Origin: Planctomycetota bacterium
GTDB lineage: Bacteria; Planctomycetota; Planctomycetia; Pirellulales; UBA7805
Direction: 5' to 3'
Assembly: GCA_003389215.1 (NCBI GenBank)
Contig: QQVP01000119.1
Coordinates: 310,001 to 374,000 of the forward strand
DNA: 64,000 bases
Part shown: positions 32,557-41,594 of the stretch, one piece after another
Numbering within the stretch: the stretch's first letter is position 1
Layout of the letters: the number at the start of each line of letters is the position of its first letter
Program-made: the position numbers and the translations under genes
The notes under the pieces: generated by a model
The model's database searches: none
Seen by the model: only the letters and a program-made list of their open reading frames with translations
Told to the model about the DNA's origin: nothing

Positions 32557-34813
32557 ACCGCAGCTCTTGATGCGCGTAATTCCCGCGCTGCCGTTGGCGG
32601 CGGCGGTGGCGATTGCGCTGCTGGGGCCGCGAGTCTTGAAGCGGTCATGCCACGCTCTGCTCGTGGTGGCGCTGTTGGGCTCACTGGTGGCCAGCGTGCT
32701 GCTGGCCCGTCAGGTGCTCACGGCGGGGGCGCACGGTGAGGACCACGCGGGCAAGAACCACGCGGCCGCGGCCGCGAGCCCCGAAGCCGACGAGCATTCC
32801 ACAGCGGCTGAGATTCCGCAAACGACGTTGTGGCGTTGGGCGGCGGTCGAGGGAGCGACCTCAAGCAGCGCCGCCACCTACGCCAGCAGTGGCGGCGAGC
32901 CCTTCGCCGAGTCGCAGCCGCTCGACTTTACGATCGACATCACGCTGCGGGCCGATGCCCTGACGGCGATCATGCTGGTAATGGTTACGTTCGTCTCGCT
33001 GCTGGTGGCGATCTATTCGATCGGCTACATGCACGACGATCGCGGCTATTGGCGATTCTTCAGCTACGTGGGACTGTTCGTCTTTTCGATGACGATGCTG
33101 GTCCTGTCGAGCAACTTTTTACTGCTCTACGTGTTTTGGGAGGCGGTCGGCGTCTGCAGCTACCTGCTCATCGGCTTCTGGTATGAGAAGCCGGAGGCCA
33201 GCGCCGCGGGCAAGAAGGCGTTTCTGGTCAATCGCGTTGGCGACTTCGGCTTTGCCCTGGGTATCTTCCTGATCTGGACGCTGTTCGGCACGCTCAACTT
33301 TCACGACACGAGCGCCATCGACGGCGTGCTGGGCCTGAACAGAATTGAAGCGGCCGCCTATCCAGCCGGTATCGTGGCGACGGCGATCTGCCTGTTGCTG
33401 TTTGTCGGCGCATGCGGCAAGAGTGCCCAGTTCCCGCTGCATGTTTGGCTGCCCGACGCCATGGAAGGGCCCACGCCGGTCAGCGCGCTGATTCACGCCG
33501 CCACGATGGTCACCGCGGGCATTTACATGGTGGCCCGTTGCACGCCGCTGTTTGCCGCCTCAGGCTACGCCGGCTATGTCGTAGCCGGTATCGGCGGTTT
33601 TACGGCCCTGCTGGCGGGGCTGATCGCGGTCACGCAGACCGACCTGAAGCGCGTGTTGGCCTATTCGACCGTCAGCCAGCTCGGCTACATGTTTCTGGCC
33701 CTGGGCGTCGGTTCGGCGGCCGGCATCGCCGCGGGCATGTTCCACTTGATCACGCACGCCTTCTTCAAGGCCCTGTTGTTCCTCGGCGCGGGCAGCGTGA
33801 TGCACGCGATGGGCGGGGTGATCGACATGCGGCGGTTTGGTGGCCTGCGCCGGCTGATGCCGGTCACGCATTGGACCTTCTTAATTGGTTGTCTGGCCTT
33901 GGCCGGGTTGTTCCCCCTGGCCGGCTTTTGGAGCAAGGACGCCATCCTGGCCGCCGTGTACGACGAGGCGGCCGCCCATGGCACGGGCGACTGGGAACAT
34001 GCCGCGACGTTCTTCAACTACCTGTTCCTGGTGGCCTCGTTCACGGCCTTTCTGACGGCGTTCTATACGTTTCGGGCCTTCTTCCGCACGTTCTACGGCG
34101 AAGAGCGAATTCCGCCCGAGGCGGGCCACCACGCCCACGAGTCGCCGGCGGTGATGACCGTACCGCTGATGATCCTGGCGGTGTTAGCGGCCGTCAGCGG
34201 CTACCTGCTGCACGTCAACGAGACCTTTGCCCATTGGCTGGCCCAGACGCCCGGCATCCCCGCGGTGGTGCATCACGAGGGTCACTCCAGCTCGCACAGC
34301 TTTGTGGCCATGTTGAGTACAATCCTGGCCGTCGGTGGCATCGGCCTGGCCGCCTACTTCTATCTTGGTGAGCTGACGCAGATCGACCGCATCGCCCGTT
34401 GGCTGCGGCCGCTGTACGTGGCTTCGTACGGCAAGTTCTGGTTCGATCCGCTCTACCAGCTGCTCATTGTGGGACCGCTTTGGCTGTTGGCCCAGTTGGC
34501 CTATTTCCTCGATCGCTATCTGATCGACGGGCTGGTGAACCTGGTCGGCTACCTGCCGCGGGTCTTTGGCGGCGTCTTGCGTCGCGTGCAGAACGGCATG
34601 CTCCAGCTCTACGTGTTGGGCATGATCGTGGCCTTGCTGCTGCTCGCGGCGGCGGTCGTGTTGCCGCGATTGCCGGTGCCTGAGAAGCCGGCGGAGTCGG
34701 AGGCGACGAGCGTGCAGCCTTCGCCCGCGCCGATTCGCGTCGGCCATCGCCCGCCGACACTGCCATCGCCCGATCACACATCGCGTCCGCTCCGCGGCGA
34801 GGGAGTTCGCTGA
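32549..34813 (+). CDS. nuoL: NADH-quinone oxidoreductase subunit L
   Basis: 754 residues, longer than E. coli NuoL (613). Antiporter-like subunit with the lateral helix at the distal end of the pump arm. Conserved regions are LLLYVFWEAVGVCSYLLIGFW, SAQFPLHVWLPDAMEGPTPV, LIHAATMVTAGIY and DLKRVLAYSTVSQLGYM. Additions are a His/Ala/Ser-rich loop of about 60 residues near positions 65-130 (GAHGEDHAGKNH...) and a Pro-rich C-terminal tail. It overlaps nuoK by eight bases, and nuoM starts two bases after its stop. Confidence 0.96.
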   Translation: MFEPQLLMRVIPALPLAAAVAIALLGPRVLKRSCHALLVVALLGSLVASVLLARQVLTAGAHGEDHAGKNHAAAAASPEADEHSTAAEIPQTTLWRWAAVEGATSSSAATYASSGGEPFAESQPLDFTIDITLRADALTAIMLVMVTFVSLLVAIYSIGYMHDDRGYWRFFSYVGLFVFSMTMLVLSSNFLLLYVFWEAVGVCSYLLIGFWYEKPEASAAGKKAFLVNRVGDFGFALGIFLIWTLFGTLNFHDTSAIDGVLGLNRIEAAAYPAGIVATAICLLLFVGACGKSAQFPLHVWLPDAMEGPTPVSALIHAATMVTAGIYMVARCTPLFAASGYAGYVVAGIGGFTALLAGLIAVTQTDLKRVLAYSTVSQLGYMFLALGVGSAAGIAAGMFHLITHAFFKALLFLGAGSVMHAMGGVIDMRRFGGLRRLMPVTHWTFLIGCLALAGLFPLAGFWSKDAILAAVYDEAAAHGTGDWEHAATFFNYLFLVASFTAFLTAFYTFRAFFRTFYGEERIPPEAGHHAHESPAVMTVPLMILAVLAAVSGYLLHVNETFAHWLAQTPGIPAVVHHEGHSSSHSFVAMLSTILAVGGIGLAAYFYLGELTQIDRIARWLRPLYVASYGKFWFDPLYQLLIVGPLWLLAQLAYFLDRYLIDGLVNLVGYLPRVFGGVLRRVQNGMLQLYVLGMIVALLLLAAAVVLPRLPVPEKPAESEATSVQPSPAPIRVGHRPPTLPSPDHTSRPLRGEGVR

Positions 34814-34815
34814 CC

Positions 34816-36468
34816 ATGTGGGAAACGATTGCCGCACCGCCGTTCTTGCTGTTGGTCTCGCTGGCCATGCCGCTGTGGGGAGCGCTGGTGATTCTGCTGA
34901 CCTGTCGCAACGACGCCGCCTCGGCCCGGTTGCTGGCGTTGTTCTTCGCCGTGGCCACGTTGGTGGCCGCCACGGGGGTCGTGGTGCAGTTTCCCACCGA
35001 CCAGCCCGCCGCGCAGGCCAACTATGCCGCGGCCGCTCTGCCTTGGCTCGGTGAGGCGACCGGTCTGGACATCCGTTTCGACGTGGCGGTCGACGGGCTG
35101 AGCCTGTGGCTCTACGGGTTGTCGGCCCTGTTGGTGCTGACCGCCGTGTTGATCAGCTGGACGACCGTCCGCGAGCGCGAGGCGGGCTACTACGGGCTGT
35201 TGCTGCTGCTGGCGGGTGGCATGCTGGGCGTGTTCATGGCCCGCGACGTGATTTTGTTCTACATCTTCTTCGAATTCACGCTGATCCCGCTGTTCGTCTT
35301 GATCGGTATCTGGGGGAGCGACCGCCGCCGCTATGCCGCGGTGAAGTTCTTCCTGTTCACGCTGGCCGGCAGCTTGTTGACGTTTCTGGGCCTGCTGCTG
35401 TTGGTGCTGCAGTACGACACCTTCTCGATTCCGGAGCTGACGGCCCGCGCGATGGCCTCGCCGCTCGACCCGGCGTGGCAGACGGCGATCTTTCTGCTGC
35501 TCTTCGCGGGCTTTGCCATCAAGGTGCCTCTGTTTCCGCTGCACACCTGGCTGCCGCTGGCCCACGTCGAAGCCCCCGCGGCCGGCAGCGTGTTGCTGGC
35601 GGGCGTGCTGTTGAAGATTGGCACCTACGGCTTCTTGCGGTTCAGCGTGCCGCTGTTGCCCGAGGCGACCGCGACGTTGCTGCCATGGCTGTTATGGCTG
35701 TCGGTGGCGGGCATCGTCTATGGAGCCCTGGTCGCGCTGGCCCAGAGCGACTTGAAGCGACTGATCGCCTATTCCAGCGTCAGCCACCTTGGCTTCTGCA
35801 TGCTGGGCCTCTTCGCGCTCAATCGGTTGGGCATTCAGGGGGGCGTGCTGCAGTCGATCAACCACGGCATTTCGACGGGCGGCTTGTTCGCCATCGTCGG
35901 CATGATCTATCGCCGCTACCACACGCGTGAGATCAGCGAGCTGGGCGGCCTGGCCCGGCGGACGCCCTGGCTGGCGGCCTTCATGGTGTTCTTCACGCTC
36001 TCGAGCATCGGCCTGCCGGGCACGAACGGCTTCGCTGGCGAGTTCCTGCTGCTCTGCGGCATGTTCCAGCGGGCCTCGGCCACCACGGCGGCCGCCTACT
36101 CGACTCAGTTCTATGCAATCGCCGTGCTTGCCGTTTCCGGTGTCGTGCTGGGGGCGTGGTACATGCTGTGGCTGGTCCAGCGGGTCTTTTTCGGTCCGCT
36201 GCGGGAACCGACCCACGACGACCAGCCGATCCGTGACATGGGCTGGTCGGAGTTCTTTTCGCTGGCACCCTTGGCGGTGTTCGTGCTTTGGATCGGGCTC
36301 TTTCCGGGTCAGTTCCTGAAGCCCATGAGCGCGACGCTCGACCGACTGACCGGGCGAGCGACCGCGGCCTGGGAACAACAAGCCGAGGCGGCCGCCCGGA
36401 CCGATGCAGCCGAGTTGGCGGACCGCGGCCAGAATTCGCCGCAACGAGCCGAAAGTCCGCCAAGGTAG
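34816..36468 (+). CDS. nuoM: NADH-quinone oxidoreductase subunit M
   Basis: 550 residues. Second antiporter-like pump subunit. Segments FDVAVDGLSLWLYGLSALL, FYIFFEFTLIPLFVLIGIWG, FPLHTWLPLAHVEAPAAGSV and DLKRLIAYSSVSHLGFCMLG carry the conserved Glu and Lys residues of the proton path. A soluble C-terminal tail of about 50 residues (AWEQQAEAAARTDA...) follows the last helix. Confidence 0.97.
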   Translation: MWETIAAPPFLLLVSLAMPLWGALVILLTCRNDAASARLLALFFAVATLVAATGVVVQFPTDQPAAQANYAAAALPWLGEATGLDIRFDVAVDGLSLWLYGLSALLVLTAVLISWTTVREREAGYYGLLLLLAGGMLGVFMARDVILFYIFFEFTLIPLFVLIGIWGSDRRRYAAVKFFLFTLAGSLLTFLGLLLLVLQYDTFSIPELTARAMASPLDPAWQTAIFLLLFAGFAIKVPLFPLHTWLPLAHVEAPAAGSVLLAGVLLKIGTYGFLRFSVPLLPEATATLLPWLLWLSVAGIVYGALVALAQSDLKRLIAYSSVSHLGFCMLGLFALNRLGIQGGVLQSINHGISTGGLFAIVGMIYRRYHTREISELGGLARRTPWLAAFMVFFTLSSIGLPGTNGFAGEFLLLCGMFQRASATTAAAYSTQFYAIAVLAVSGVVLGAWYMLWLVQRVFFGPLREPTHDDQPIRDMGWSEFFSLAPLAVFVLWIGLFPGQFLKPMSATLDRLTGRATAAWEQQAEAAARTDAAELADRGQNSPQRAESPPR

Positions 36469-36554
36469 TTGTGCAGCCGGTTGAGACGAGAAACTGCCGA
36501 AACGAGAAACCAGACACGACAAACGACGCGAACTGAAGAAGTAAGCGAACAATT

Positions 36555-38180
36555 ATGGTCAGCCCCTCCACCGTCAGCCTGCTCCTGCCCGAGATCCTGG
36601 TGATCGCGACCGCGATCGGGATCTTTATGGCGGGCGTCTTTGTCGGCGACCGTCGTGGCTGGTCCTGGATTGCGCTACTCGGCCTGTTGTTGGCGGGTGG
36701 GCATTTGCTGTTCGGCGACCTGCCCAGCCACGAGAGACCGGGTGAGGCCCTCTACGGGCCGGTCGGTTCCGACGAGCTGGGCTATTGGCTTCGCCTGGGC
36801 TCGCTGGCGTTGGGGATTTTCTTCACGCTGATGCTCACGAGCAGTCGTGCCGAAGGTGCCAGTGCCGAGGCCCTGGGTGCCTTGTTGTTGGTCGTCGCCG
36901 GGTTGATGTTGGTCAGCGTCGCCAAAGAACTGGTCATGCTGTTCGTGGCCCTCGAACTGATATCGATTCCGACCTATCTGTTGTTGTATCTCGGACGCGG
37001 CGGACTCGCGGGTCACGAGTCGACGAGCAAGTATTTCTATCTCAGCGTGCTGGCCAGCGCGGTGCTGCTCTACGGGTTCAGCTTTCTCTATGGCTTGACC
37101 GGGAGTATGCGATTCGATGAAATCGCCCGCAGCTTCGCCACCAGCGACGTGAGTGGGCCGCTGCCCGCGTTGGCGGTGTTGCTGGTCGTGGCCGGCTTGG
37201 CTTTCAAGATCGCCGCGGTTCCATTTCACTTCTACGCCCCGGACGTGTACGAGGGGACGTCGAATCTGAACGCGGGCCTTCTGGCGGTCGTGCCAAAGAT
37301 CGCCGGCATCGTGGCCCTGGTGCGGCTGGTGGCGATGGTGTTGCCCGCCGAACTGGCGAGTCTCGGCTGGCAGCTTTGCCTGGGGTTGTCGGTGCTGACG
37401 ATGACCTTGGGCAACGTGGTGGCCCTGTGGCAGAATAATCTGCGGCGGCTCTTGGCCTATTCGTCGATCGCCCATGCCGGCTATATGCTGATCGGGCTTT
37501 GTGTCTACCTCTCGCTGCGGGCTGCCGGGGCCGAGGCGGTGCCGGACGGACTGGCGGCGCTGTTGCTCTACCTGGCCGTCTACTCGCTCGCCTCGGTGGG
37601 CACCTTTGCCACGCTGATTTACCTGGGCGGGGTCGAAGATGAGGGTCCGCGGCGGCCCTCGCCGGAGCGGGTCGAGGACCTGGCCGGCCTGGGGCGAAGT
37701 TATCCGGTGGCCGCGGTGGCGCTCTCCGTGTTCATGTTCAGCCTGGCGGGCATTCCGCCGCTGGTCGGTTTCTGGGGCAAGCTGGGCCTGTTCTACAGCG
37801 CGCTTTCGGTCGAGGTCTCTTCCGACCAGGCGCTGCTGGGAATGCCGCTGCGGTCGGCCTTGATTGCCCTGACGGTGATCGCCGCGGTGAACGCCGCGAT
37901 TGCCGCGGCCTATTACCTGCGTGTCGTGGCGACTCTTTACTTTCGTTCCGCGACCGTTTCGGCGACGTTGCCGGCCGACGCCAGTCTGGCGGGCCGTGGC
38001 GGGGCCGGGTTCGTCATGGGGGCCACGATGTTGCTGGTTGTCGTGCTGGGTTGCCTGCCGGGAACCTTGGTGCAGCGGAGCAGGGCGGTGAGCCCGCGGG
38101 CGGTCGATTCCGTGTCGAGCGCCGCTTCGCCCGAGGCGGCCCAGAACTCCGCGCCACGACCCGTGGTGGTACGTCGTTAA
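36555..38180 (+). CDS. nuoN: NADH-quinone oxidoreductase subunit N
   Basis: 541 residues. Third antiporter-like subunit, last of the nuo series. Conserved stretches are KELVMLFVALELISIPTYLL, FKIAAVPFHFYAPDVYEGTS, NLRRLLAYSSIAHAGYMLIG and FSLAGIPPLVGFWGKLGLF. It is separated from nuoM by 86 bp. A Ser/Ala/Pro-rich tail of about 35 residues ends the protein. Confidence 0.97.
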   Translation: MVSPSTVSLLLPEILVIATAIGIFMAGVFVGDRRGWSWIALLGLLLAGGHLLFGDLPSHERPGEALYGPVGSDELGYWLRLGSLALGIFFTLMLTSSRAEGASAEALGALLLVVAGLMLVSVAKELVMLFVALELISIPTYLLLYLGRGGLAGHESTSKYFYLSVLASAVLLYGFSFLYGLTGSMRFDEIARSFATSDVSGPLPALAVLLVVAGLAFKIAAVPFHFYAPDVYEGTSNLNAGLLAVVPKIAGIVALVRLVAMVLPAELASLGWQLCLGLSVLTMTLGNVVALWQNNLRRLLAYSSIAHAGYMLIGLCVYLSLRAAGAEAVPDGLAALLLYLAVYSLASVGTFATLIYLGGVEDEGPRRPSPERVEDLAGLGRSYPVAAVALSVFMFSLAGIPPLVGFWGKLGLFYSALSVEVSSDQALLGMPLRSALIALTVIAAVNAAIAAAYYLRVVATLYFRSATVSATLPADASLAGRGGAGFVMGATMLLVVVLGCLPGTLVQRSRAVSPRAVDSVSSAASPEAAQNSAPRPVVVRR

Positions 38181-38355
38181 GACTTCTCGTTGCAGCCGGG
38201 CGAGGGGCGCGTGGGGGCGTTCGCCACACATCTCGTGATGCACCTCGGCAGGCGGGGGCTTGTCGCTACCATGTCGTTGTGGGAGCCTGACGATTCGCAG
38301 ATTTCGATAGGTGGCTTGCCGCGCGGTTTGCGGCGGCCCAGAGGGGAGAGCCCTG

Positions 38356-39477
38356 ATGAGTGACGAGCAACAGTTGGCGAAGGTCAACGACGTACTGAAC
38401 GACTTTGCCGATCCCGAGTCGGGTCGGGGGATCGTTGAGATGGGGCAGGTTCGCGACGTGAACCTGAGCGACGGAAAACTTTCGCTGACGTTGGCGCTGA
38501 CCACGCATAGCGCGCCGCTGTGGGAGACGACCCGGCAGCGGCTGAGCGATCGGTTGCGCGAGAATTTGCCGGACCTTGGCGAGGTCGAGATTCGCCCGGC
38601 GGTGCAAGAGCGAGCGCCCGAACCACTTGGTCAGATTGGAGTTACAGCGAAGAGCGTGATTGCCGTTGCCTCGGGAAAAGGGGGCGTCGGCAAGAGCACG
38701 ATCGCCGCTTCGTTGGCCGTTGGTTTGCGTCGCGCCGGGTGCGAAGTCGGCCTGATGGACGCCGACGTCTACGGTCCGAGTATTCCGCATCTCTTGGGAC
38801 TCTCGGGGCGGCCCGAGATTCGTGAAGAGCCGACCGATCAGCGCGACGAACAGGGCAATCCTGTGGTCAAGCGCGGCATCGTTCCGGTCGATTGCGATGG
38901 GATGCGGGTCATGTCGATGGGCTTTATGGTCTCGCCCGACGAGGCGGTCATCTGGCGCGGACCGATGTTGCACGGCGCCATCACGCAGTTTCTGCGCGAC
39001 ACGATCTGGGGACCGCTCGACTACCTGATCATCGACATGCCGCCGGGCACAGGCGACATCGCCCTGACGCTCTCGCAGCTGCTGCCGCTGACCGGGGCGG
39101 TCGTGGTCTGCACGCCTCAGGACGTGGCCCTGTTGGACGCCGTGAAGGCGATTGCCATGTACGAGAAGGTGAAGATTCCGGTGCTGGGCCTGGTCGAGAA
39201 CATGAGCTACTTCCTGTGTCCCGACAATGGCAAGCGCTACGACATCTTTGGCCACGGCGGAGCCAAGACCCGCGCGGAGAGTCTCGGCATTCCGTTCCTG
39301 GGCGAAGTGCCGATCAACATCCAGATGCGGGTGCATGGCGACGAAGGTCGCACCTTGGCGAATTTCGAAGACGCCGAGATTGCCGCGCCCCTGGAGCAAC
39401 TCTGTTTCAACCTGGCGACCCAACTCGCCGAGCGTCGCAGCGCCGAGCCACCGTTGCCTTCGCTTTCGGTGCTGTAG
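38356..39477 (+). CDS. mrp: Mrp/NBP35-family iron-sulfur carrier P-loop protein
   Basis: 373 residues from ATG 38356 with GGGGAG upstream. The N-terminal MIP18/DUF59 domain (about 1-85) is followed by a ParA/MinD-type ATPase with deviant Walker A ASGKGGVGKSTIAA, the LMDADVYGPSIPHLLG segment and DMPPGTGD. The family transfers Fe-S clusters, usually through a CxxC near the C-terminus. Here that region reads FLCPDNGKRYDIFG, with one Cys only. It lies 175 bp after nuoN on the same strand. In eukaryotes the relative NUBPL/Ind1 assembles complex I clusters, so serving the adjacent complex I is a reasonable inference. Confidence 0.93.
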   Translation: MSDEQQLAKVNDVLNDFADPESGRGIVEMGQVRDVNLSDGKLSLTLALTTHSAPLWETTRQRLSDRLRENLPDLGEVEIRPAVQERAPEPLGQIGVTAKSVIAVASGKGGVGKSTIAASLAVGLRRAGCEVGLMDADVYGPSIPHLLGLSGRPEIREEPTDQRDEQGNPVVKRGIVPVDCDGMRVMSMGFMVSPDEAVIWRGPMLHGAITQFLRDTIWGPLDYLIIDMPPGTGDIALTLSQLLPLTGAVVVCTPQDVALLDAVKAIAMYEKVKIPVLGLVENMSYFLCPDNGKRYDIFGHGGAKTRAESLGIPFLGEVPINIQMRVHGDEGRTLANFEDAEIAAPLEQLCFNLATQLAERRSAEPPLPSLSVL

Positions 39478-39599
39478 CAGACTCCGCTGTTCTGGCGAAC
39501 TCCGGGCGAACGAGCGGCACCACGGAATCGGTGGGCACCCAGGAGGATGCTAGCAGTCCGTCGCGAGGACGGCGTGGGGTGCGCGGGCGCAACAAGAAA

Positions 39600-39630
39600 G
39601 CCGTCAGGCGAGCAGAGCTCTCCTGACGGC
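39600..39630. terminator. Hairpin between convergent mrp and Lys-rich gene
   Basis: GCCGTCAGG (39600-39608) pairs with CCTGACGGC (39622-39630). On the minus strand it is followed by TTTCTTGTT, on the plus strand by GTCTTGG, so it is more convincing as the end of the minus-strand Lys-rich gene. Confidence 0.65.
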
Positions 39631-39729
39631 GTCTTGGTATCTTTCTCGAAGAAAACGTGAAGAAAAGCGGTTGATAATGCGGCTTCGCAGGCGGCCTCGT
39701 AATCCGCCAGTAAACCGCTGGGTTTTCAA

Positions 39730-39987
39730 CTACTTCTTCTTCTTGGTGGCCTTCTTTCTCTTCTTGGCGGCCTTCTTTTTCTTCTTCTTGGCGGCCTTCT
39801 TCTTGGTGGCCTTCTTTCTCTTCTTGGCGGCCTTCTTCTTCTTTTTCTTAGCCGTCTTCTTTTTCTTCTTGGCGGCCTTCTTCTTCTTGCCAGCCTTCTT
39901 TCTCTTCTTGGCGGCCTTCTTCTTTTTCTTAGCCGTCTTCTTCTTGGCTACCTTCTTCTTCGCAGCCTTCTTCCTTTTTTTGGCCAC
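39730..39987 (-). CDS. Very small Lys/Ala-rich histone-H1-like protein
   Basis: 85 residues made almost only of Lys, Ala, Arg and Thr (MAKKRKKAAKKKVAKKK...), about two-thirds Lys, with units like KKAAKKRKKA repeated. The start is GTG 39985-39987 with a perfect GGAGG seven bases upstream, which supports real translation on this strand. Such tails resemble the C-terminal domain of histone H1 and bacterial H1-like proteins that bind and condense DNA. There is no folded domain. The opposite strand is open as poly-Phe/Leu but lacks a ribosome site. A nucleoid-associated role is inferred from composition. Confidence 0.8.
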   Translation of the reverse strand: MAKKRKKAAKKKVAKKKTAKKKKKAAKKRKKAGKKKKAAKKKKKTAKKKKKKAAKKRKKATKKKAAKKKKKKAAKKRKKATKKKK

Positions 39988-40749
39988 AACACGTCCTCCG
40001 TTAAAAGGTACCGGTGAGCACGCGATGGCCGACTCTCCAAACGGTCGTCGGCTCCTCTCGACTCACACTTGGCAGAAAAGAACCAGGTCACTCCATCAAC
40101 TTCGTCTTCGACTCGACTGGCGAAATTCTCCGCCGCTGATAAAGCTCTCTAGTTCAAACAACTCGAAGTCATACTCGCCAGGCAAAGTCCATCGCCTGCA
40201 ATTGATGACTCAACTTCTGGTAAATGTTCAAAATCAAAATCGGGGCGTCAAGACCTTCTTCAAAAAAAATCACCAATTTGACCTTGCCATGGTCCGCGCA
40301 AGCGCGGGAACGCGACGGTTCGACAACACTTCGCTCGTGTTCCGACAGCGCGCCAGCGCGCCGTGGAGCGCTGCGCGTTGGTAAGAAGGTCCGCGTCGCG
40401 TCGCGCGGCAACGCGCACCCACGGTGTTCGGCGCGAAAACCAAGAGAAGCGAGTTTTCTGCGGCATTTACGCCTGTTTTTTGCACAACGACGCTACGCTG
40501 ATTGCGCCGTCGCGCTCTCTTTCGAGCGCGGTTTGTCTGTGTTCACGGACCGCATCGAGCAGGCAATCGCACAAAATCGGCGCGCTGCGGACACCTCGTC
40601 GAGCGGTGGCGATGCGAACTTGGGAAGGAGCAAAAAAAAATTGAAAAAAATTCAGAATTTTTCTCGGTTTGCTCTTCTCAGCCCCTGATTGCGACTTCGC
40701 GAGCCGTTGTCTCGCTCGGCGCGACGACTCAAGACCACGACACGCGCGT
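39988..40749. other. Long region without a convincing gene upstream of the Lys-rich gene
   Basis: About 760 bp. It contains A-tracts (A9 and A7 runs at about 40630-40650, A8 at about 40261-40268) and many short GCGC-rich palindromes, giving alternating AT- and GC-rich patches unlike its neighbours. A minus-strand frame ending at 40169 includes a protein-like stretch (VKLVIFFEEGLDAPILILNI), but I cannot support a start. No DnaA-box cluster was seen. It may be the promoter and leader of the Lys-rich gene. Confidence 0.5.
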
Positions 40750-41559
40750 CTAAAACATCCACACGCGCGTCTCGTCGCGGAGGCGCGCGCACGGTTGGGC
40801 CGTCGAGCGGACTTTTCCCCAGACGAGGCGGCGCGAAGAGGTCCACAACGACGCCCGTAGGTGGTCTCCCCAGCTCACTGGCGGCGATGGCCGGGGCCCC
40901 GGCGGGCTGTCATGGTTCCCCTCTCGCTTCCATCCCGCCAGGAAGCGTTCGTAGCTGGCGTCCCAGTGGCGAAAACGGGGGTGGATCGGATCGAGGCCGT
41001 ACCACTGATGTTCCGGACGAACCAACTGCATTCGCTGGCCGTCGGCGAGCTCTTCAAGCCCGTCATCGAGCTCGCGGGCCCGCGAGCGCAAGTCGCTCAG
41101 GCTCATGCGGTTGCCAGGAAACAGCAGGCGACGGAAGACGCGGAAACGGGCCGCCGAGAGCGATTCGATGCTCGCCATCGGCAGTCGCGAAATGACGACC
41201 TCGGTCCCGTGCTCTGCGAGCCGGTCGATGCAGGTGCGGACCCAGTCGATCGTCTGTTGCGGTGTCGATCCATAGAGCAGGTCGTTGCCGATGTCCGTCA
41301 CCAAGGCATGGGTGGCCGCCGCGCCGGACTGGTCCAGGTGTTCCCATAGTTCGCACTCGGAGATGCCGGAGAGTGTGCGGGCCAGCACGCGTGTCGGTTG
41401 TCCGTACGAGCGACCGTGTCCGGCGGCGACCAGCACATCGAGCGGCGTGCCGAGGTAGCCTCGCGCCGTGGCAATGGCGCTGGCCAAAGACATCCGCACG
41501 TTACTCGCACCCAGCAGGACAACGCGCTGCTTCGTCGGGATGGAGGACTCGTGCATCAT
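40750..41559 (-). CDS. SGNH/GDSL-type hydrolase-like protein
   Basis: 269 residues from ATG 41557-41559. No ribosome site is obvious, and a second Met follows directly. SGNH hydrolases are esterases or lipases with four sequence blocks. Here the nucleophile is Ser19 in VVLLGASNVRMSL, block III is DIGNDLLYG (Asn) and block V is GLDPIHPRFRH (Asp-x-x-His), so the catalytic set is present. The C-terminal 60 residues are basic and poorly ordered. It follows the M50 protease by 35 bp on the same strand. Substrate unknown. Confidence 0.78.
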   Translation of the reverse strand: MMHESSIPTKQRVVLLGASNVRMSLASAIATARGYLGTPLDVLVAAGHGRSYGQPTRVLARTLSGISECELWEHLDQSGAAATHALVTDIGNDLLYGSTPQQTIDWVRTCIDRLAEHGTEVVISRLPMASIESLSAARFRVFRRLLFPGNRMSLSDLRSRARELDDGLEELADGQRMQLVRPEHQWYGLDPIHPRFRHWDASYERFLAGWKREGNHDSPPGPRPSPPVSWGDHLRASLWTSSRRLVWGKVRSTAQPCARLRDETRVWMF

Positions 41560-41594
41560 GAGGTAGGGGGAACGACGCGCTTCCCGATCGATGG

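Noticed and set aside
39671..40384. Plus-strand frame rich in Phe/Leu opposite the Lys-rich gene
   Set aside because: It is the complement of AAG/AAA codons. The minus-strand frame has a perfect SD and a plausible product, the plus-strand frame has none.
39988..40749. Possible replication origin because of A-tracts near a DNA-binding protein gene
   Set aside because: No cluster of TTATCCACA-type DnaA boxes, and dnaA, dnaN or gidA are not near.
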